NCBI GenBank assembly: GCA_001797105.1 | Contig: MGOM01000025.1 | Coordinates: 22,961 to 62,052, forward strand | Length of the DNA stretch: 39,092 nt | Direction of reading: 5' to 3' | Origin: Chloroflexi bacterium RBG_19FT_COMBO_62_14 | Lineage (GTDB): Bacteria > Chloroflexota > Anaerolineae > Anaerolineales > E44-bin32 | Shown: piece after piece, positions 8,658 through 15,664 of the stretch | How the letters are laid out: each line of letters starts with the position of its first letter | How positions within the stretch are numbered: the stretch's first letter is position 1 | Position numbers and translations under genes: made by a program | The notes under the pieces: generated by a model | Database searches by the model: none | What the model was told of the DNA's origin: nothing | The model's input: the letters and a program-made list of their open reading frames with translations, nothing else

Positions 8658-8688
8658 AAAAAAGTGCGCCCCGGTTTCAACGGGGCGC
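8658..8688 (-). terminator. Intrinsic terminator in the proS leader (attenuator, segments 3:4)
   Basis: Read on the minus strand, GCGCCCCG, a 7-nt loop (TTGAAAC) and CGGGGCGC form a perfect 8-bp GC stem, followed by AC and six T residues (8663-8658). It lies about 75 nt before the proS start codon and 41 nt after the stop of the leader peptide. The T-run is itself flanked by GCGCAC/GTGCGC, so a second small hairpin can share the right arm. Confidence 0.85.
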
Positions 8689-8780
8689 TGGAACATCCGG
8701 CGATTCAGAGTTGGAGACGATCAGTTCGTCATCCCGGCAGCGATCGCCCGCCCCATCGATAAGGGATTGGCGGGGGCGGG
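8677..8780 (-). promoter_or_regulatory. Mutually exclusive pairings of a ribosome-mediated attenuator upstream of proS
   Basis: Segment 1 (8780-8773, CCCGCCCC, within the Pro codons) pairs with segment 2 (8754-8747, GGGGCGGG) over 8 bp. Segment 2 extended (8759-8749, UCGAUGGGGCG) can instead pair with segment 3 (8687-8677, CGCCCCGUUGA) over 11 bp with two G-U wobbles. Segment 3 is the left arm of the terminator plus most of its loop, so 2:3 pairing prevents the terminator. This is the trp/his/phe attenuation layout: stalling on Pro codons frees segment 2 and lets proS be transcribed. The pairings are read from sequence; the mechanism is inferred. Confidence 0.75.
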
Positions 8781-8809
8781 GACGGTCGAGTCGGTCGCAC
8801 AGTTCTCAT
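8729..8809 (-). CDS. Proline-rich leader peptide of proS
   Basis: This is a 26-codon minus-strand frame, ATG at 8809 and TGA at 8731-8729, too short for standard gene calling. Eight of 26 residues are proline (codons 6, 9, 11-14, 16 and 25), and residues 6-16 read PTRPSPPPPIP, using CCG, CCC, CCA and CCT. The ATG lies only about 3 nt from the predicted transcription start, so translation would begin on a nearly leaderless RNA. A ribosome short of Pro-tRNA would stop on the four consecutive Pro codons, which overlap segment 1 of the attenuator. It has no expected function as a free protein; it is a sensor of prolyl-tRNA. Poly-proline is also an EF-P-dependent stall site, so the peptide might additionally sense EF-P. 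Confidence 0.75.
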   Translation of the reverse strand: MRTVRPTRPSPPPPIPYRWGGRSLPG

Positions 8810-8818
8810 CTTGCGTGA

Positions 8819-8847
8819 ACGATAGCATCTAAGGGGAGAGTCGTCAA
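8819..8847 (-). promoter_or_regulatory. Sigma-70 promoter of the proS leader
   Basis: On the minus strand TTGACG (8847-8842) and TATCGT (8824-8819) are separated by 17 bp. The predicted start is near 8812, giving a leader of about 227 nt before proS that contains the Pro-rich peptide and the terminator. Confidence 0.7.
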
Positions 8848-9022
8848 GGCGGAGGCCTCGCGCGGCGCGGCATATCGACTTCTTTGGACGGCTGCAAGTT
8901 CCTAGCCCATCAAGGGAGAGACCCGGCCGGAACTCAATAGATCACGATGCACTCAACCTCACTCCTCGGTCCGATCCCATCTTGCTCAGGTGACTGGTGG
9001 GCGAAGCGAACCCATCCTTTGG

Positions 9023-9051
9023 TTGACAACCCCTGGCTTTCGCCGCATAAT
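9023..9051 (+). promoter_or_regulatory. Sigma-70 promoter of the pheST T-box leader
   Basis: A consensus TTGACA (9023-9028), a 17-bp spacer and CATAAT (9046-9051) predict transcription from about 9058, just upstream of the T-box stem I. It faces away from the proS promoter, about 175 bp apart. Confidence 0.8.
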
Positions 9052-9057
9052 GTGGCT

Positions 9058-9355
9058 CGAAGAGACAGAAAGGCTAAGACGGAGGAAAGTAAGCGAGGGG
9101 AAGTCGTCAGGGAGGCGGGGGCATGACTGGAAACCCGGCCCGACGGAAACTCGCTGAAGTTCCCTCCTGAGCCGCCCGGGGGAACAGCTTTCCGAACCTG
9201 GAGGGCCAGTAGTTCGGGCCGGAGCCCCACCGTTAGCCGAGGGGTGCCGATCGCATAAGAAGCCGTCGGCACAGAGTGGGCCTTTTGGGGCCAAAGAGGG
9301 TGGTAGCGCGGGTCGTCGAGCCCCGTCCCTCCAAGGGAAGGGGTTTCTTTTTTTG
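9058..9355 (+). promoter_or_regulatory. T-box riboswitch (tRNA-Phe sensing) upstream of pheST
   Basis: Stem I is visible: GGAGG (9081-9085) pairs with CCTCC (9163-9167) and AGCGAG (9092-9097) with CTCGCT (9150-9155). The internal specifier loop between them has AGTA (9088-9091) opposite GAA (9156-9158), the loop-E motif. The specifier triplet is TTC (9160-9162), a Phe codon. The T-box sequence GGGTGGTAGCGCGGG is at about 9298-9312, one base off the usual UGGNACCGCG. A terminator follows at 9321-9355. Uncharged tRNA(Phe) should bind through its anticodon and acceptor end and allow read-through into pheST. Confidence 0.93.
9321..9355 (+). terminator. T-box-controlled terminator before pheS
   Basis: CCCCGTCCC and GGGAAGGGG form a stem with one mismatch and a short loop, followed by TTTCTTTTTTTG. 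It lies directly after the T-box sequence and 35 nt before the pheS start. Confidence 0.88.
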
Positions 9356-9390
9356 TCGGGCCGGGTGCCGGCCGTGATCAAGGAGGCTCG

Positions 9391-10416
9391 ATGCAAGACA
9401 GACTTGTCCGGCTCGAAGGCCAGGCGATTTCCGAACTCGAGGGGGTCGAGGGCGAAGCCGGCTTGCAGCAGTGGAAGGTCAAGTACCTGGGGAGATCATC
9501 CGAGCTGGCTGAAATCCTGGACGGCCTACGAAAGCTCCCCAAGGACGAGCGGCCTGCCGTCGGCAAGCAAGCCAACCAGCTCAAAGCAAGGTTGGAGGGG
9601 GCTTTCGCCGCTCGAGAACAAACCTCGCGTGCGGCGAGCCTCGAGTATTCGCTCCAGGAGGATCGTCTGGATGTCACCCTCCCCGGGCGGACACTCGTCC
9701 GAGGACGTTTACATCCTTCGACAAGTACGCTGCGTCTCATCGCTGACATCTGGGCGGAGATGGGGTTCCAGGTGTACCGTTCGAGGGATGTTGAGACCGA
9801 CGACTACAACTTTGGATTGCTCAATATCCCCGCGCATCACCCGGCGCGCGACCAATGGGACACTTTCTATACGAAACAAGAAGGTGTGCTTCTGCGGACA
9901 CACACCTCTCCCGGGCAGATCCGGGTCATGCGCGAGCGCGCACCCGAGCCGATACGGGTGATCCTTCCGGGGATGTGTTACCGCTACGAGCAGATCACCG
10001 CTCGATCGGAAATCCAATTCAATCAGGTAGAAGGCCTGGCAGTCGGACGCAACATCACCTTCGCTGATCTGAAGGGGACACTCAACGCGTTTGCACGACG
10101 GCTGTACGGTGAGGACGTGAAGACCAGGTTGCGGGCGGGTCACTTCCCGTTCACCGAACCTTCGGCCGAGATGGACATCGAATGCTTCGTATGTGGCGGC
10201 ATCGGGTGCGCGGTCTGCAAAGGCACCGGTTGGCTGGAGATCCTTGGGAGCGGGATGGTTCATCCGACGGTGCTGGAGAACGGTGGATACGATCCGAGCG
10301 TTTTCTCAGGGTTCGCCTTCGGCATGGGGCCCGAGCGGATCACCATGAACCTGCATCGGATCGATGATATCCGGTACTTCTGGTCGAACGACATGCGCTT
10401 CTTGGAGCAGTTTTGA
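9391..10416 (+). CDS. pheS: Phenylalanyl-tRNA synthetase alpha subunit
   Basis: The 341-residue protein has the N-terminal coiled-coil domain (about 1-80, including LQQWKVKYLGRSSEL) that contacts tRNA, followed by the class II catalytic core. Recognisable segments are FNFGLLNIPAHHPARDQWDTFY-like sequence at about 133-155, RTHTSPGQIRVM, FNQVEGLAVG and motif 3 FAFGMGPERITMNLHRIDDIR near the C-terminus. A small Cys cluster, CFVCGGIGCAVCKGTGW, precedes LEILGSGMVHP, as in many PheS proteins outside Enterobacteria. It forms the alpha2beta2 enzyme with PheT. Start ATG at 9391 has AAGGAGG at good spacing. It is controlled by the T-box leader and followed by pheT after 43 nt. Confidence 0.97.
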   Translation: MQDRLVRLEGQAISELEGVEGEAGLQQWKVKYLGRSSELAEILDGLRKLPKDERPAVGKQANQLKARLEGAFAAREQTSRAASLEYSLQEDRLDVTLPGRTLVRGRLHPSTSTLRLIADIWAEMGFQVYRSRDVETDDYNFGLLNIPAHHPARDQWDTFYTKQEGVLLRTHTSPGQIRVMRERAPEPIRVILPGMCYRYEQITARSEIQFNQVEGLAVGRNITFADLKGTLNAFARRLYGEDVKTRLRAGHFPFTEPSAEMDIECFVCGGIGCAVCKGTGWLEILGSGMVHPTVLENGGYDPSVFSGFAFGMGPERITMNLHRIDDIRYFWSNDMRFLEQF

Positions 10417-10459
10417 TGATACGCGGGTAAGACCCGGACTTCCAAGTCAGGAGCACGGA

Positions 10460-13012
10460 ATGAAAGTCCCGATTTCATGGCTCAAAGAATTCGTTGAGAT
10501 TGACTGGCCCGTCGAGGGTCTGGCTGATCGTCTCACGCTGGCGGGGTTAGAGGTCGAAGAGATCCAATTCGTCGGACTTCCGATCCCCGAGGTGCACTCA
10601 ACCGCGGCGGGGGCCGGCCAGCATGGCCGTTCCGTCCGGGTTTCCGGCCTTGCCTGGGACCCGGAGAAGATCGTCATCGGGGCGGTATTGGAGGTCATGC
10701 CTCACCCGGACGCCGACCGGTTGGTGCTCTGCCGCCTGGACGACGGGCGTGAGGAACATGTCGTTCTGACCGGCGCCCCCAACCTGTTCGATTACAAGGG
10801 GAAGGGGCCGCTCGGCACCCCCTTGAAGGTGGCCTACGCGCGCGAGGGCGCCTTGCTCTATGACGGTCACGAGGCCGGTTGGAAACGCATGACTTTGAAG
10901 CGGGCGAAGATTCGAGGGGTGGAGTCCTACTCAATGGCCTGTTCCGAGAAGGAGCTCGGGATCTCCGAAGACCAGGAGGGGGTCATCATCCTGGACGGAG
11001 ATGCTCCGGTGGGGACGGCTCTGTCGGAATACATGGGGGATGCAGTGCTAGACGTCGTCATCACCCCGAACAACGCCCGCAATGCGAACATTCTGGGAGT
11101 GGCGCGCGAAGTGGCGGCACTGACCGGGAGGCCGATCAAAGAGCCATCCTATGAGGTCCCCTGGACGGGCGGTCCGATCGATCGTCGTCTGCAGATTCGC
11201 ATCGGCGAACCCGAGCTCAACCCGCGCTTCGTGGCTGGCCTGATCGAAGGGGTGAAACTGGGACCCAGCCCATACTGGCTACAATACCGTCTGCGGCTGG
11301 TGGGCATGCGACCGATCAACAACATCGTCGATGCAACGAACTATGTCATGCTCGAGATCGGCGAACCACTTCATGCATTCGACTTCGACTCTCTCGTGGG
11401 ACGCGCCGGTGGCAAGGCCCCGACAATCCTCACGCGCCTGCCGGAACCCGGTGAGAGACTGACAACCCTGGATGGAGTGGATCGTTCCCTGGATGAATTC
11501 AGCGTGCTGGTTGCAGACACCGCCGGCGCGCTGTCGATCGCCGGGGTCATGGGCGGCGCCGAAACTGAAGTCAGCGAGCGGAGTCGGAGCATTCTGCTTG
11601 AAGGTGCGGCGTGGAATTACATCAACATCCGGCGGACTCTCGCGGCGCAGAAGTTCAGCTCAGAAGCCGCCTATCGCTTTTCGCGCGGGGTGCACCCGGC
11701 CATGGCTGAGCGCGGGGTGCGGCGCGGCCTGGCCATGATGCATCGCCTGGCGGGAGGAACGATCGCCCGCGGTCTGATCGACGAATACCCAATGCCGCCC
11801 GGGGAGATGTCCCTCGAGGTCAAACCTGCAGATGTGAAACGCTGGCTGGGGATCGAGTTGAGTGTGAGTGAAATCGCGGACATCCTGCGTCGGCTCGAGT
11901 TCGTGGTTGAGGCAGCCGATGACTACGTACGTGCGACACCGCCTGATCACCGGCTGGACATCGGTCAGGGTATTGTCGGCGTGGCCGACTTGATGGAGGA
12001 GCTCGCCCGGATCTACGGCTATGATCGGATCCCAGAGACCCAAATCTCCGACACCATCCCGCCGCTCTATGCGAATCCGTCCCTCGAGCGGGAGGAGAGA
12101 ATACGCGATCTATTGGTCGACCTCGGGCTGCAAGAAGTCGTCACCTATCGGCTGACAGCTCCTGAACGAGAGGCCCGCATCCTGCCGCAGCAAGGGCCCG
12201 TTGCCGAGCCCTATGTCTGGCTTGCCAACCCGATCGCCAGCGACAGAGTCGTCCTCCGGCGCAGCCTGCTCGCCAGCGTTCTGGAAGTGGCCGAACGCAA
12301 CGCACGTATCCGCGATCGGATCGGCATCTTTGAAATCGGCCCGGTCTTCCTCCCAACCGGGGGAGAGCTCCCAGACGAACTGCCGCGCCTGGTGATCGTG
12401 ATGAGCGGGCCTCGCCAATCGAAATCATGGCAGGGCGCCGACGCCACACCCATGGATTTCTATGATTTAAAAGGGGTGGTGGATCGGCTCTTGCACGGCC
12501 TTCACGTTGAAGGTGTTGGCTACGTTCCATCTTCGGAGTCGGCTTTCCATCCCGGGAAGTGCGCTCAGATCACTGCCGGCGATCGGGTGCTCGGCGTCAT
12601 CGGTGAATTGCACCCTCTCGTCGTGCGCGAGTACGATCTGGAGGCAGCTCCGGTGCTGGCGGCCGACCTCGAGCTGAGTGTGTTGTCAGAAGCCTTCCAG
12701 GATCGTTACCCGGTGGCTCCAGTCCCGTCCTTTCCGGCCGTGCTCGAGGACCTGGCGGTCGTCGTCGATGAGCGGGTGCCGGCCGAGGAGGTTCAGAGAC
12801 TGATCCTGGAGACGGGTGGACACCTGGTGGAGGCCGTCAACTTGTTCGACCTCTACCGCGGCGAGCAGATCGGCGTGGGGAAGAAAAGCCTGGCGTATTC
12901 TCTCGTCTATCAGGCCGGGGATCGCACACTGACCGACGACGAAGTCGCCGACATCCGCCGCAAGATCATCACCCGCCTGAATCAGGCGCTTGGCGCTGAG
13001 CTGAGGGCATGA
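10460..13012 (+). CDS. pheT: Phenylalanyl-tRNA synthetase beta subunit
   Basis: The 850-residue protein starts MKVPISWLKEFVEIDWP, typical of PheT. An EMAP-like tRNA-binding OB domain follows (about 60-180, VIGAVLEVMPHPDADRLVLCRL), then the B3/B4 editing domain that removes Tyr-tRNA(Phe) (about 235-440, including ARNANILGVAREVAALTG), the B5 domain (about 445-530), the catalytic-like core (about 535-750) and the C-terminal FDX-ACB anticodon-binding fold (about 755-850, YPVAPVPSFPAVLEDLAVVVDE). The ATG at 10460 has AGGAGC upstream; the in-frame start at 10364 lies inside pheS and is rejected. It is co-transcribed with pheS. Confidence 0.97.
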   Translation: MKVPISWLKEFVEIDWPVEGLADRLTLAGLEVEEIQFVGLPIPEVHSTAAGAGQHGRSVRVSGLAWDPEKIVIGAVLEVMPHPDADRLVLCRLDDGREEHVVLTGAPNLFDYKGKGPLGTPLKVAYAREGALLYDGHEAGWKRMTLKRAKIRGVESYSMACSEKELGISEDQEGVIILDGDAPVGTALSEYMGDAVLDVVITPNNARNANILGVAREVAALTGRPIKEPSYEVPWTGGPIDRRLQIRIGEPELNPRFVAGLIEGVKLGPSPYWLQYRLRLVGMRPINNIVDATNYVMLEIGEPLHAFDFDSLVGRAGGKAPTILTRLPEPGERLTTLDGVDRSLDEFSVLVADTAGALSIAGVMGGAETEVSERSRSILLEGAAWNYINIRRTLAAQKFSSEAAYRFSRGVHPAMAERGVRRGLAMMHRLAGGTIARGLIDEYPMPPGEMSLEVKPADVKRWLGIELSVSEIADILRRLEFVVEAADDYVRATPPDHRLDIGQGIVGVADLMEELARIYGYDRIPETQISDTIPPLYANPSLEREERIRDLLVDLGLQEVVTYRLTAPEREARILPQQGPVAEPYVWLANPIASDRVVLRRSLLASVLEVAERNARIRDRIGIFEIGPVFLPTGGELPDELPRLVIVMSGPRQSKSWQGADATPMDFYDLKGVVDRLLHGLHVEGVGYVPSSESAFHPGKCAQITAGDRVLGVIGELHPLVVREYDLEAAPVLAADLELSVLSEAFQDRYPVAPVPSFPAVLEDLAVVVDERVPAEEVQRLILETGGHLVEAVNLFDLYRGEQIGVGKKSLAYSLVYQAGDRTLTDDEVADIRRKIITRLNQALGAELRA

Positions 13013-13128
13013 TTCACGAGGAGAGCGCCGGGTGACAGTGATGGGCCGGCCTGGGATCCTTGCTTGCAGGTGCGGTCGCTTGAGGTGCCGGAATGAGGAA
13101 TGGGGCGGGCGGCCGTCAGGTATCGATC

Positions 13129-13743
13129 TCAGGCGGAGCCTGGTTCGGGGAAACTCTCGGCGCGCACGATCGCCACGGCGGCCAGTTGAGCGACAACCAT
13201 CAGCATGCTGTTGTCTTCATCCGTGAATTCGCGATCCGAAGTCTTGTTGATGGCTTCGATCACGCCCAAGACCCGGTCGCCGTCCAGGAGTGGGACACAC
13301 GTCAGTGAACGTGTGTGGAAACCGAAAGTCTCGTCGACCATCGGCGAGAAGCGCGGATCAAGCCGGACATCCGTGACGATCTGCGGCTTTCGGTTGGCGG
13401 CAACCCAGCCTGCAATGCCCTCGCCGGGCGCCAGTCGGTAACCCTTCAACCGGTCGCGCTCCACTCCGTGCACGACGGCGAAGACTAGTTCTCCGGTATC
13501 TTCATCCAGCAGCATCAGCGAGCCATCGCTCGCGCCGACAACCGCCAGGGCCGACGCCAACAAGTCGTCGAGCAGAGCGATGACGTCCATCCCTGGCGAG
13601 AGACCGCGGATTAAATCCTGAAGAGAGCTCAAAGTGCGAACGGAGGAGCGCAGAATGCCGAGCTCCTCTTTCAGTTCGCGATTCTCGTCGCGCAGGCGCC
13701 CGACTTCAAGTTGGAGGAAACGTACCGGATCGTGAGTATCCAT
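13129..13743 (-). CDS. GAF-domain sensor protein with N-terminal coiled coil
   Basis: The 204-residue protein begins with a probable coiled coil (about 7-45, LQLEVGRLRDENRELKEELGILRSSVRTLSSLQ) and continues as one GAF domain (about 50-195). Typical GAF features are SDGSLMLLDEDTGELVFAVVHG, the GEGIAGWVAANRKPQIVTDV segment, and SLTCVPLLDGDRVLGVIEAINK. GAF domains bind cyclic nucleotides, haem, iron-sulfur clusters or other small ligands, but no output domain is attached, so it may act on a partner. It is monocistronic, convergent with pheT, with its own promoter 14 nt from the leader start. Confidence 0.85.
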   Translation of the reverse strand: MDTHDPVRFLQLEVGRLRDENRELKEELGILRSSVRTLSSLQDLIRGLSPGMDVIALLDDLLASALAVVGASDGSLMLLDEDTGELVFAVVHGVERDRLKGYRLAPGEGIAGWVAANRKPQIVTDVRLDPRFSPMVDETFGFHTRSLTCVPLLDGDRVLGVIEAINKTSDREFTDEDNSMLMVVAQLAAVAIVRAESFPEPGSA

Positions 13744-13763
13744 TCGAGAAGCACCTTATTGGC

Positions 13764-13791
13764 ATGATAGCACATTCGGACGAAGGCGCAA
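13764..13791 (-). promoter_or_regulatory. Promoter of the GAF-domain gene
   Basis: On the minus strand TTGCGC (13791-13786), a 16-bp spacer and TGC-TATCAT (13769-13764, extended -10) predict a start near 13757, 14 nt before the ATG at 13743. An AAGGTG ribosome-binding site lies in that short leader. Confidence 0.55.
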
Positions 13792-13794
13792 GTT

Positions 13795-14068
13795 TCATGA
13801 AGCCGATCCTTGCTCCCACGAGGACCGATGATCATCATCTCCCGCTCCTCCCCTTCCGGAGATGGCTGCCAAGAAACCGCCTGTAGTTCAGTCGGGGAGA
13901 ATCGAAAGGGGAAACCCATCGCGTCTGGTTGCCACACGGGTGCATGGTATCATCCGCTCCAAGGAGGCTGGCAAGCCGAAACTTCCGGAGGAGGGGGTGG
14001 CCGGGCCTCGGGGATTTCGTTCCGGGTGCCGACCCCTCGACGTTCGTCAGCACAGGAGGTGGTCGTCT
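13795..14068 (+). other. Leader/intergenic region before the DNPH1-like gene
   Basis: This stretch holds no credible gene. An extended -10 box TGG-TATCAT at 13948-13953 could start a message near 13960 with a GC-rich leader of about 110 nt ending in the AGGAGGT ribosome-binding site at 14055-14061. A D-arm-like string at about 13881 does not extend to a tRNA. Confidence 0.4.
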
Positions 14069-14494
14069 GTGAACTTGTATTTCTCTTGCTCTCTCACGGG
14101 TGGGCGGAAGGATCAGGTGATCTATGCCCAGATTGTCGACCACCTTCTCGAACATGGTCACCAGGTGCCGACGGCGCATCTGGCTCGGCCAGAGGTGATG
14201 GCTCTGGAGAAGGTAGTCAATCCCGCCGAAGTTTACCGGCGGGACATTGACTGGATCGACGGATGCCAGGCGATGATCGCCGAAGTCAGCACGCCCTCCC
14301 ACGGTGTGGGTTACGAAATCGCGTATGCGCTGGGTCGGGGCAAGCCCGTGCTATGCTGCTATCGAGAGGGTATAGCTGTGTCGAAGATGCTGACCGGCAA
14401 CGATGCAAGACGGTTGCAGGTCCGAGCCTATCAGGACGAAGATCAAGTGATCTCCTTGATCGAGGCCTTTCTGGAGAACCTGGCCGAGCGCTAA
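14069..14494 (+). CDS. DNPH1/Rcl-like 2'-deoxynucleoside 5'-phosphate N-hydrolase
   Basis: From the GTG at 14069 the 141-residue protein matches the nucleoside deoxyribosyltransferase-like fold of DNPH1 (Rcl): VNLYFSCSLTGGRKDQ at the N-terminus forms the phosphate-binding loop, DIDWIDGCQAMIAEVSTPSHGVGYEIAYALG in the middle carries the conserved Asp and the catalytic Glu (in GVGYE), and GKPVLCCYREG follows. Such enzymes cleave the N-glycosidic bond of deoxynucleoside monophosphates, a nucleotide-pool clean-up reaction. The GTG is chosen because AGGAGGT lies 7 nt upstream; an in-frame extension to 13862 has a low-complexity N-terminus and is rejected. A SAM/MBL-type gene follows after about 100 nt. 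Confidence 0.85.
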   Translation: MNLYFSCSLTGGRKDQVIYAQIVDHLLEHGHQVPTAHLARPEVMALEKVVNPAEVYRRDIDWIDGCQAMIAEVSTPSHGVGYEIAYALGRGKPVLCCYREGIAVSKMLTGNDARRLQVRAYQDEDQVISLIEAFLENLAER

Positions 14495-14600
14495 GGACTG
14501 GGCCGTCAGCCCACTTTCCAACTCACAGGAGGCGGGAGAGACCGTGGTTTCCCACTCGCGCAGGCCAGGCGTAAGGCCGGCCATGGCTGGAGGAACCGAG

Positions 14601-15260
14601 ATGGACGAGAATTCCCCTAACTTGTTGGCGAGCTTGCATTGGCTCGGCCATGACAGCTATCGCATTGACGGCCCGATGGTGATCTATATCGATCCCTGGC
14701 AACTGCCGGACGACTGTCCAGCGGCGGATCTGATTCTGGTCAGCCATGACCACTACGATCACTGTTCGGATGACGATGTGAAGCGGATCCGGACGGACGA
14801 CACACGGGTGATTGCCAACCCCAGTGCGGCCGAGCGGCTCACACCTCCCGTGAGCGTGCTCAAGATCGGCGAAATTGTCACCATCGGGGGAGTAAAGATC
14901 GAGGCCGTCCCGGCCTACAACCTCGACAAGCGATTCCATCCGAAAGGCGCGGGGCACATCGGCTTCAGATTGACGATCGCTGACGAGAGTCTGTACTTCG
15001 CCGGGGACACGGACCACATCCCGGAGATGAAGGGCCTTCAGTGTGATGTGGCACTGTTACCGGTGAGCGGAACCTACGTCATGACCGCCGAAGAGGCGGC
15101 CCAGGCGGCGGAGACGATCGGTCCGGGTGTGGCCATTCCTATGCACTATGGTGCGGGGGTGGCAGGGACGGATGACGACGCTCGACGCTTTCGCCGGTTG
15201 TGCAAAGTGCCGGTTGTCATCCTCGAAGACGAGGGCAGACCGCGGGGTCAGGGCTCCTGA
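14601..15260 (+). CDS. Metallo-beta-lactamase-fold hydrolase (UlaG/YtkL type)
   Basis: The 219-residue protein has a metallo-beta-lactamase fold: LHWLGHDSYRI, then IDPWQLP, the metal motif SHDHYDHC (HxHxDH) near residue 53, GHIGFRLTI, an Asp ligand in YFAGDTDHIPEM, and a C-terminal HYG (PMHYGA). This layout is that of the UlaG/YtkL branch, which includes many uncharacterised hydrolases; the substrate is unknown. I chose ATG 14601 because GGAGG lies exactly 7 nt upstream. A GTG at 14544, 12 nt from another AGGAGG, would add 19 residues. It is probably co-transcribed with the DNPH1-like gene. Confidence 0.85.
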   Translation: MDENSPNLLASLHWLGHDSYRIDGPMVIYIDPWQLPDDCPAADLILVSHDHYDHCSDDDVKRIRTDDTRVIANPSAAERLTPPVSVLKIGEIVTIGGVKIEAVPAYNLDKRFHPKGAGHIGFRLTIADESLYFAGDTDHIPEMKGLQCDVALLPVSGTYVMTAEEAAQAAETIGPGVAIPMHYGAGVAGTDDDARRFRRLCKVPVVILEDEGRPRGQGS

Positions 15261-15288
15261 CAACTTCGGTTGTGCGGCGGCCAGCGAG

Positions 15289-15558
15289 TCAGACCGCCTC
15301 GACGCGTTCGATCTCCGGAAAGAACTGGCGGATACTCCCCTCAACCCAGCCGTGGAGCGTCGTTTCCGTCAGGGGGCACTGGTGGCAGGCGCCTCCGAGT
15401 TCGACCTTGAGAACGGCTCCGTCGTACGCGACCAGCCGAACCCAGCCGCCGTGGTAGTGCTCAATGTAGGAACTGAGTGTCTCGATCAGCGCCCGCATTC
15501 GCTCGATCGGTGGGATGTCAGTGACATGATTGTGTCCGGGTTTGTCCATTGCGTCCAT
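15289..15558 (-). CDS. NifU C-terminal-domain protein (Fe-S cluster scaffold/carrier type)
   Basis: The 89-residue protein is a single NifU C-terminal (Nfu) domain. It has the conserved GACHQCPLTETTLHGWVEGSIRQFFPEI with the CxxC pair that binds a bridging [4Fe-4S] cluster, preceded by a beta strand GGWVRLVAYDGAVLKVELGG. Nfu-type proteins carry Fe-S clusters to target proteins. The ATG at 15558 follows AAGGAAAG at correct spacing; an in-frame start at 15627 adds an unconserved tail. It is downstream of the cyclic-nucleotide-domain gene on the same strand (about 107 nt). The class V PLP gene further along is not its obvious sulfur donor, since it lacks the catalytic Cys. Confidence 0.88.
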   Translation of the reverse strand: MDAMDKPGHNHVTDIPPIERMRALIETLSSYIEHYHGGWVRLVAYDGAVLKVELGGACHQCPLTETTLHGWVEGSIRQFFPEIERVEAV

Positions 15559-15664
15559 GCTCTTTCCTTTCCCGATCCCGGCCGTCGCCGTCGTCCCTTG
15601 GCGAACTGGCCCCCGATTGAGGAGCATGCCTTACCCTGCACGCGACACGGCTCCGCCCCCAATT

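Noticed and set aside
6825-8696. ProRS extended to 8696 as one open frame
   Set aside because: The extra 37 residues are translated from the attenuator terminator and leader; the normal ProRS start is at 8585.
13875-13900. D-arm-like string (TAGTTCAGTCGG) suggesting a tRNA
   Set aside because: No anticodon stem, T-arm or matching acceptor stem follows within tRNA length.
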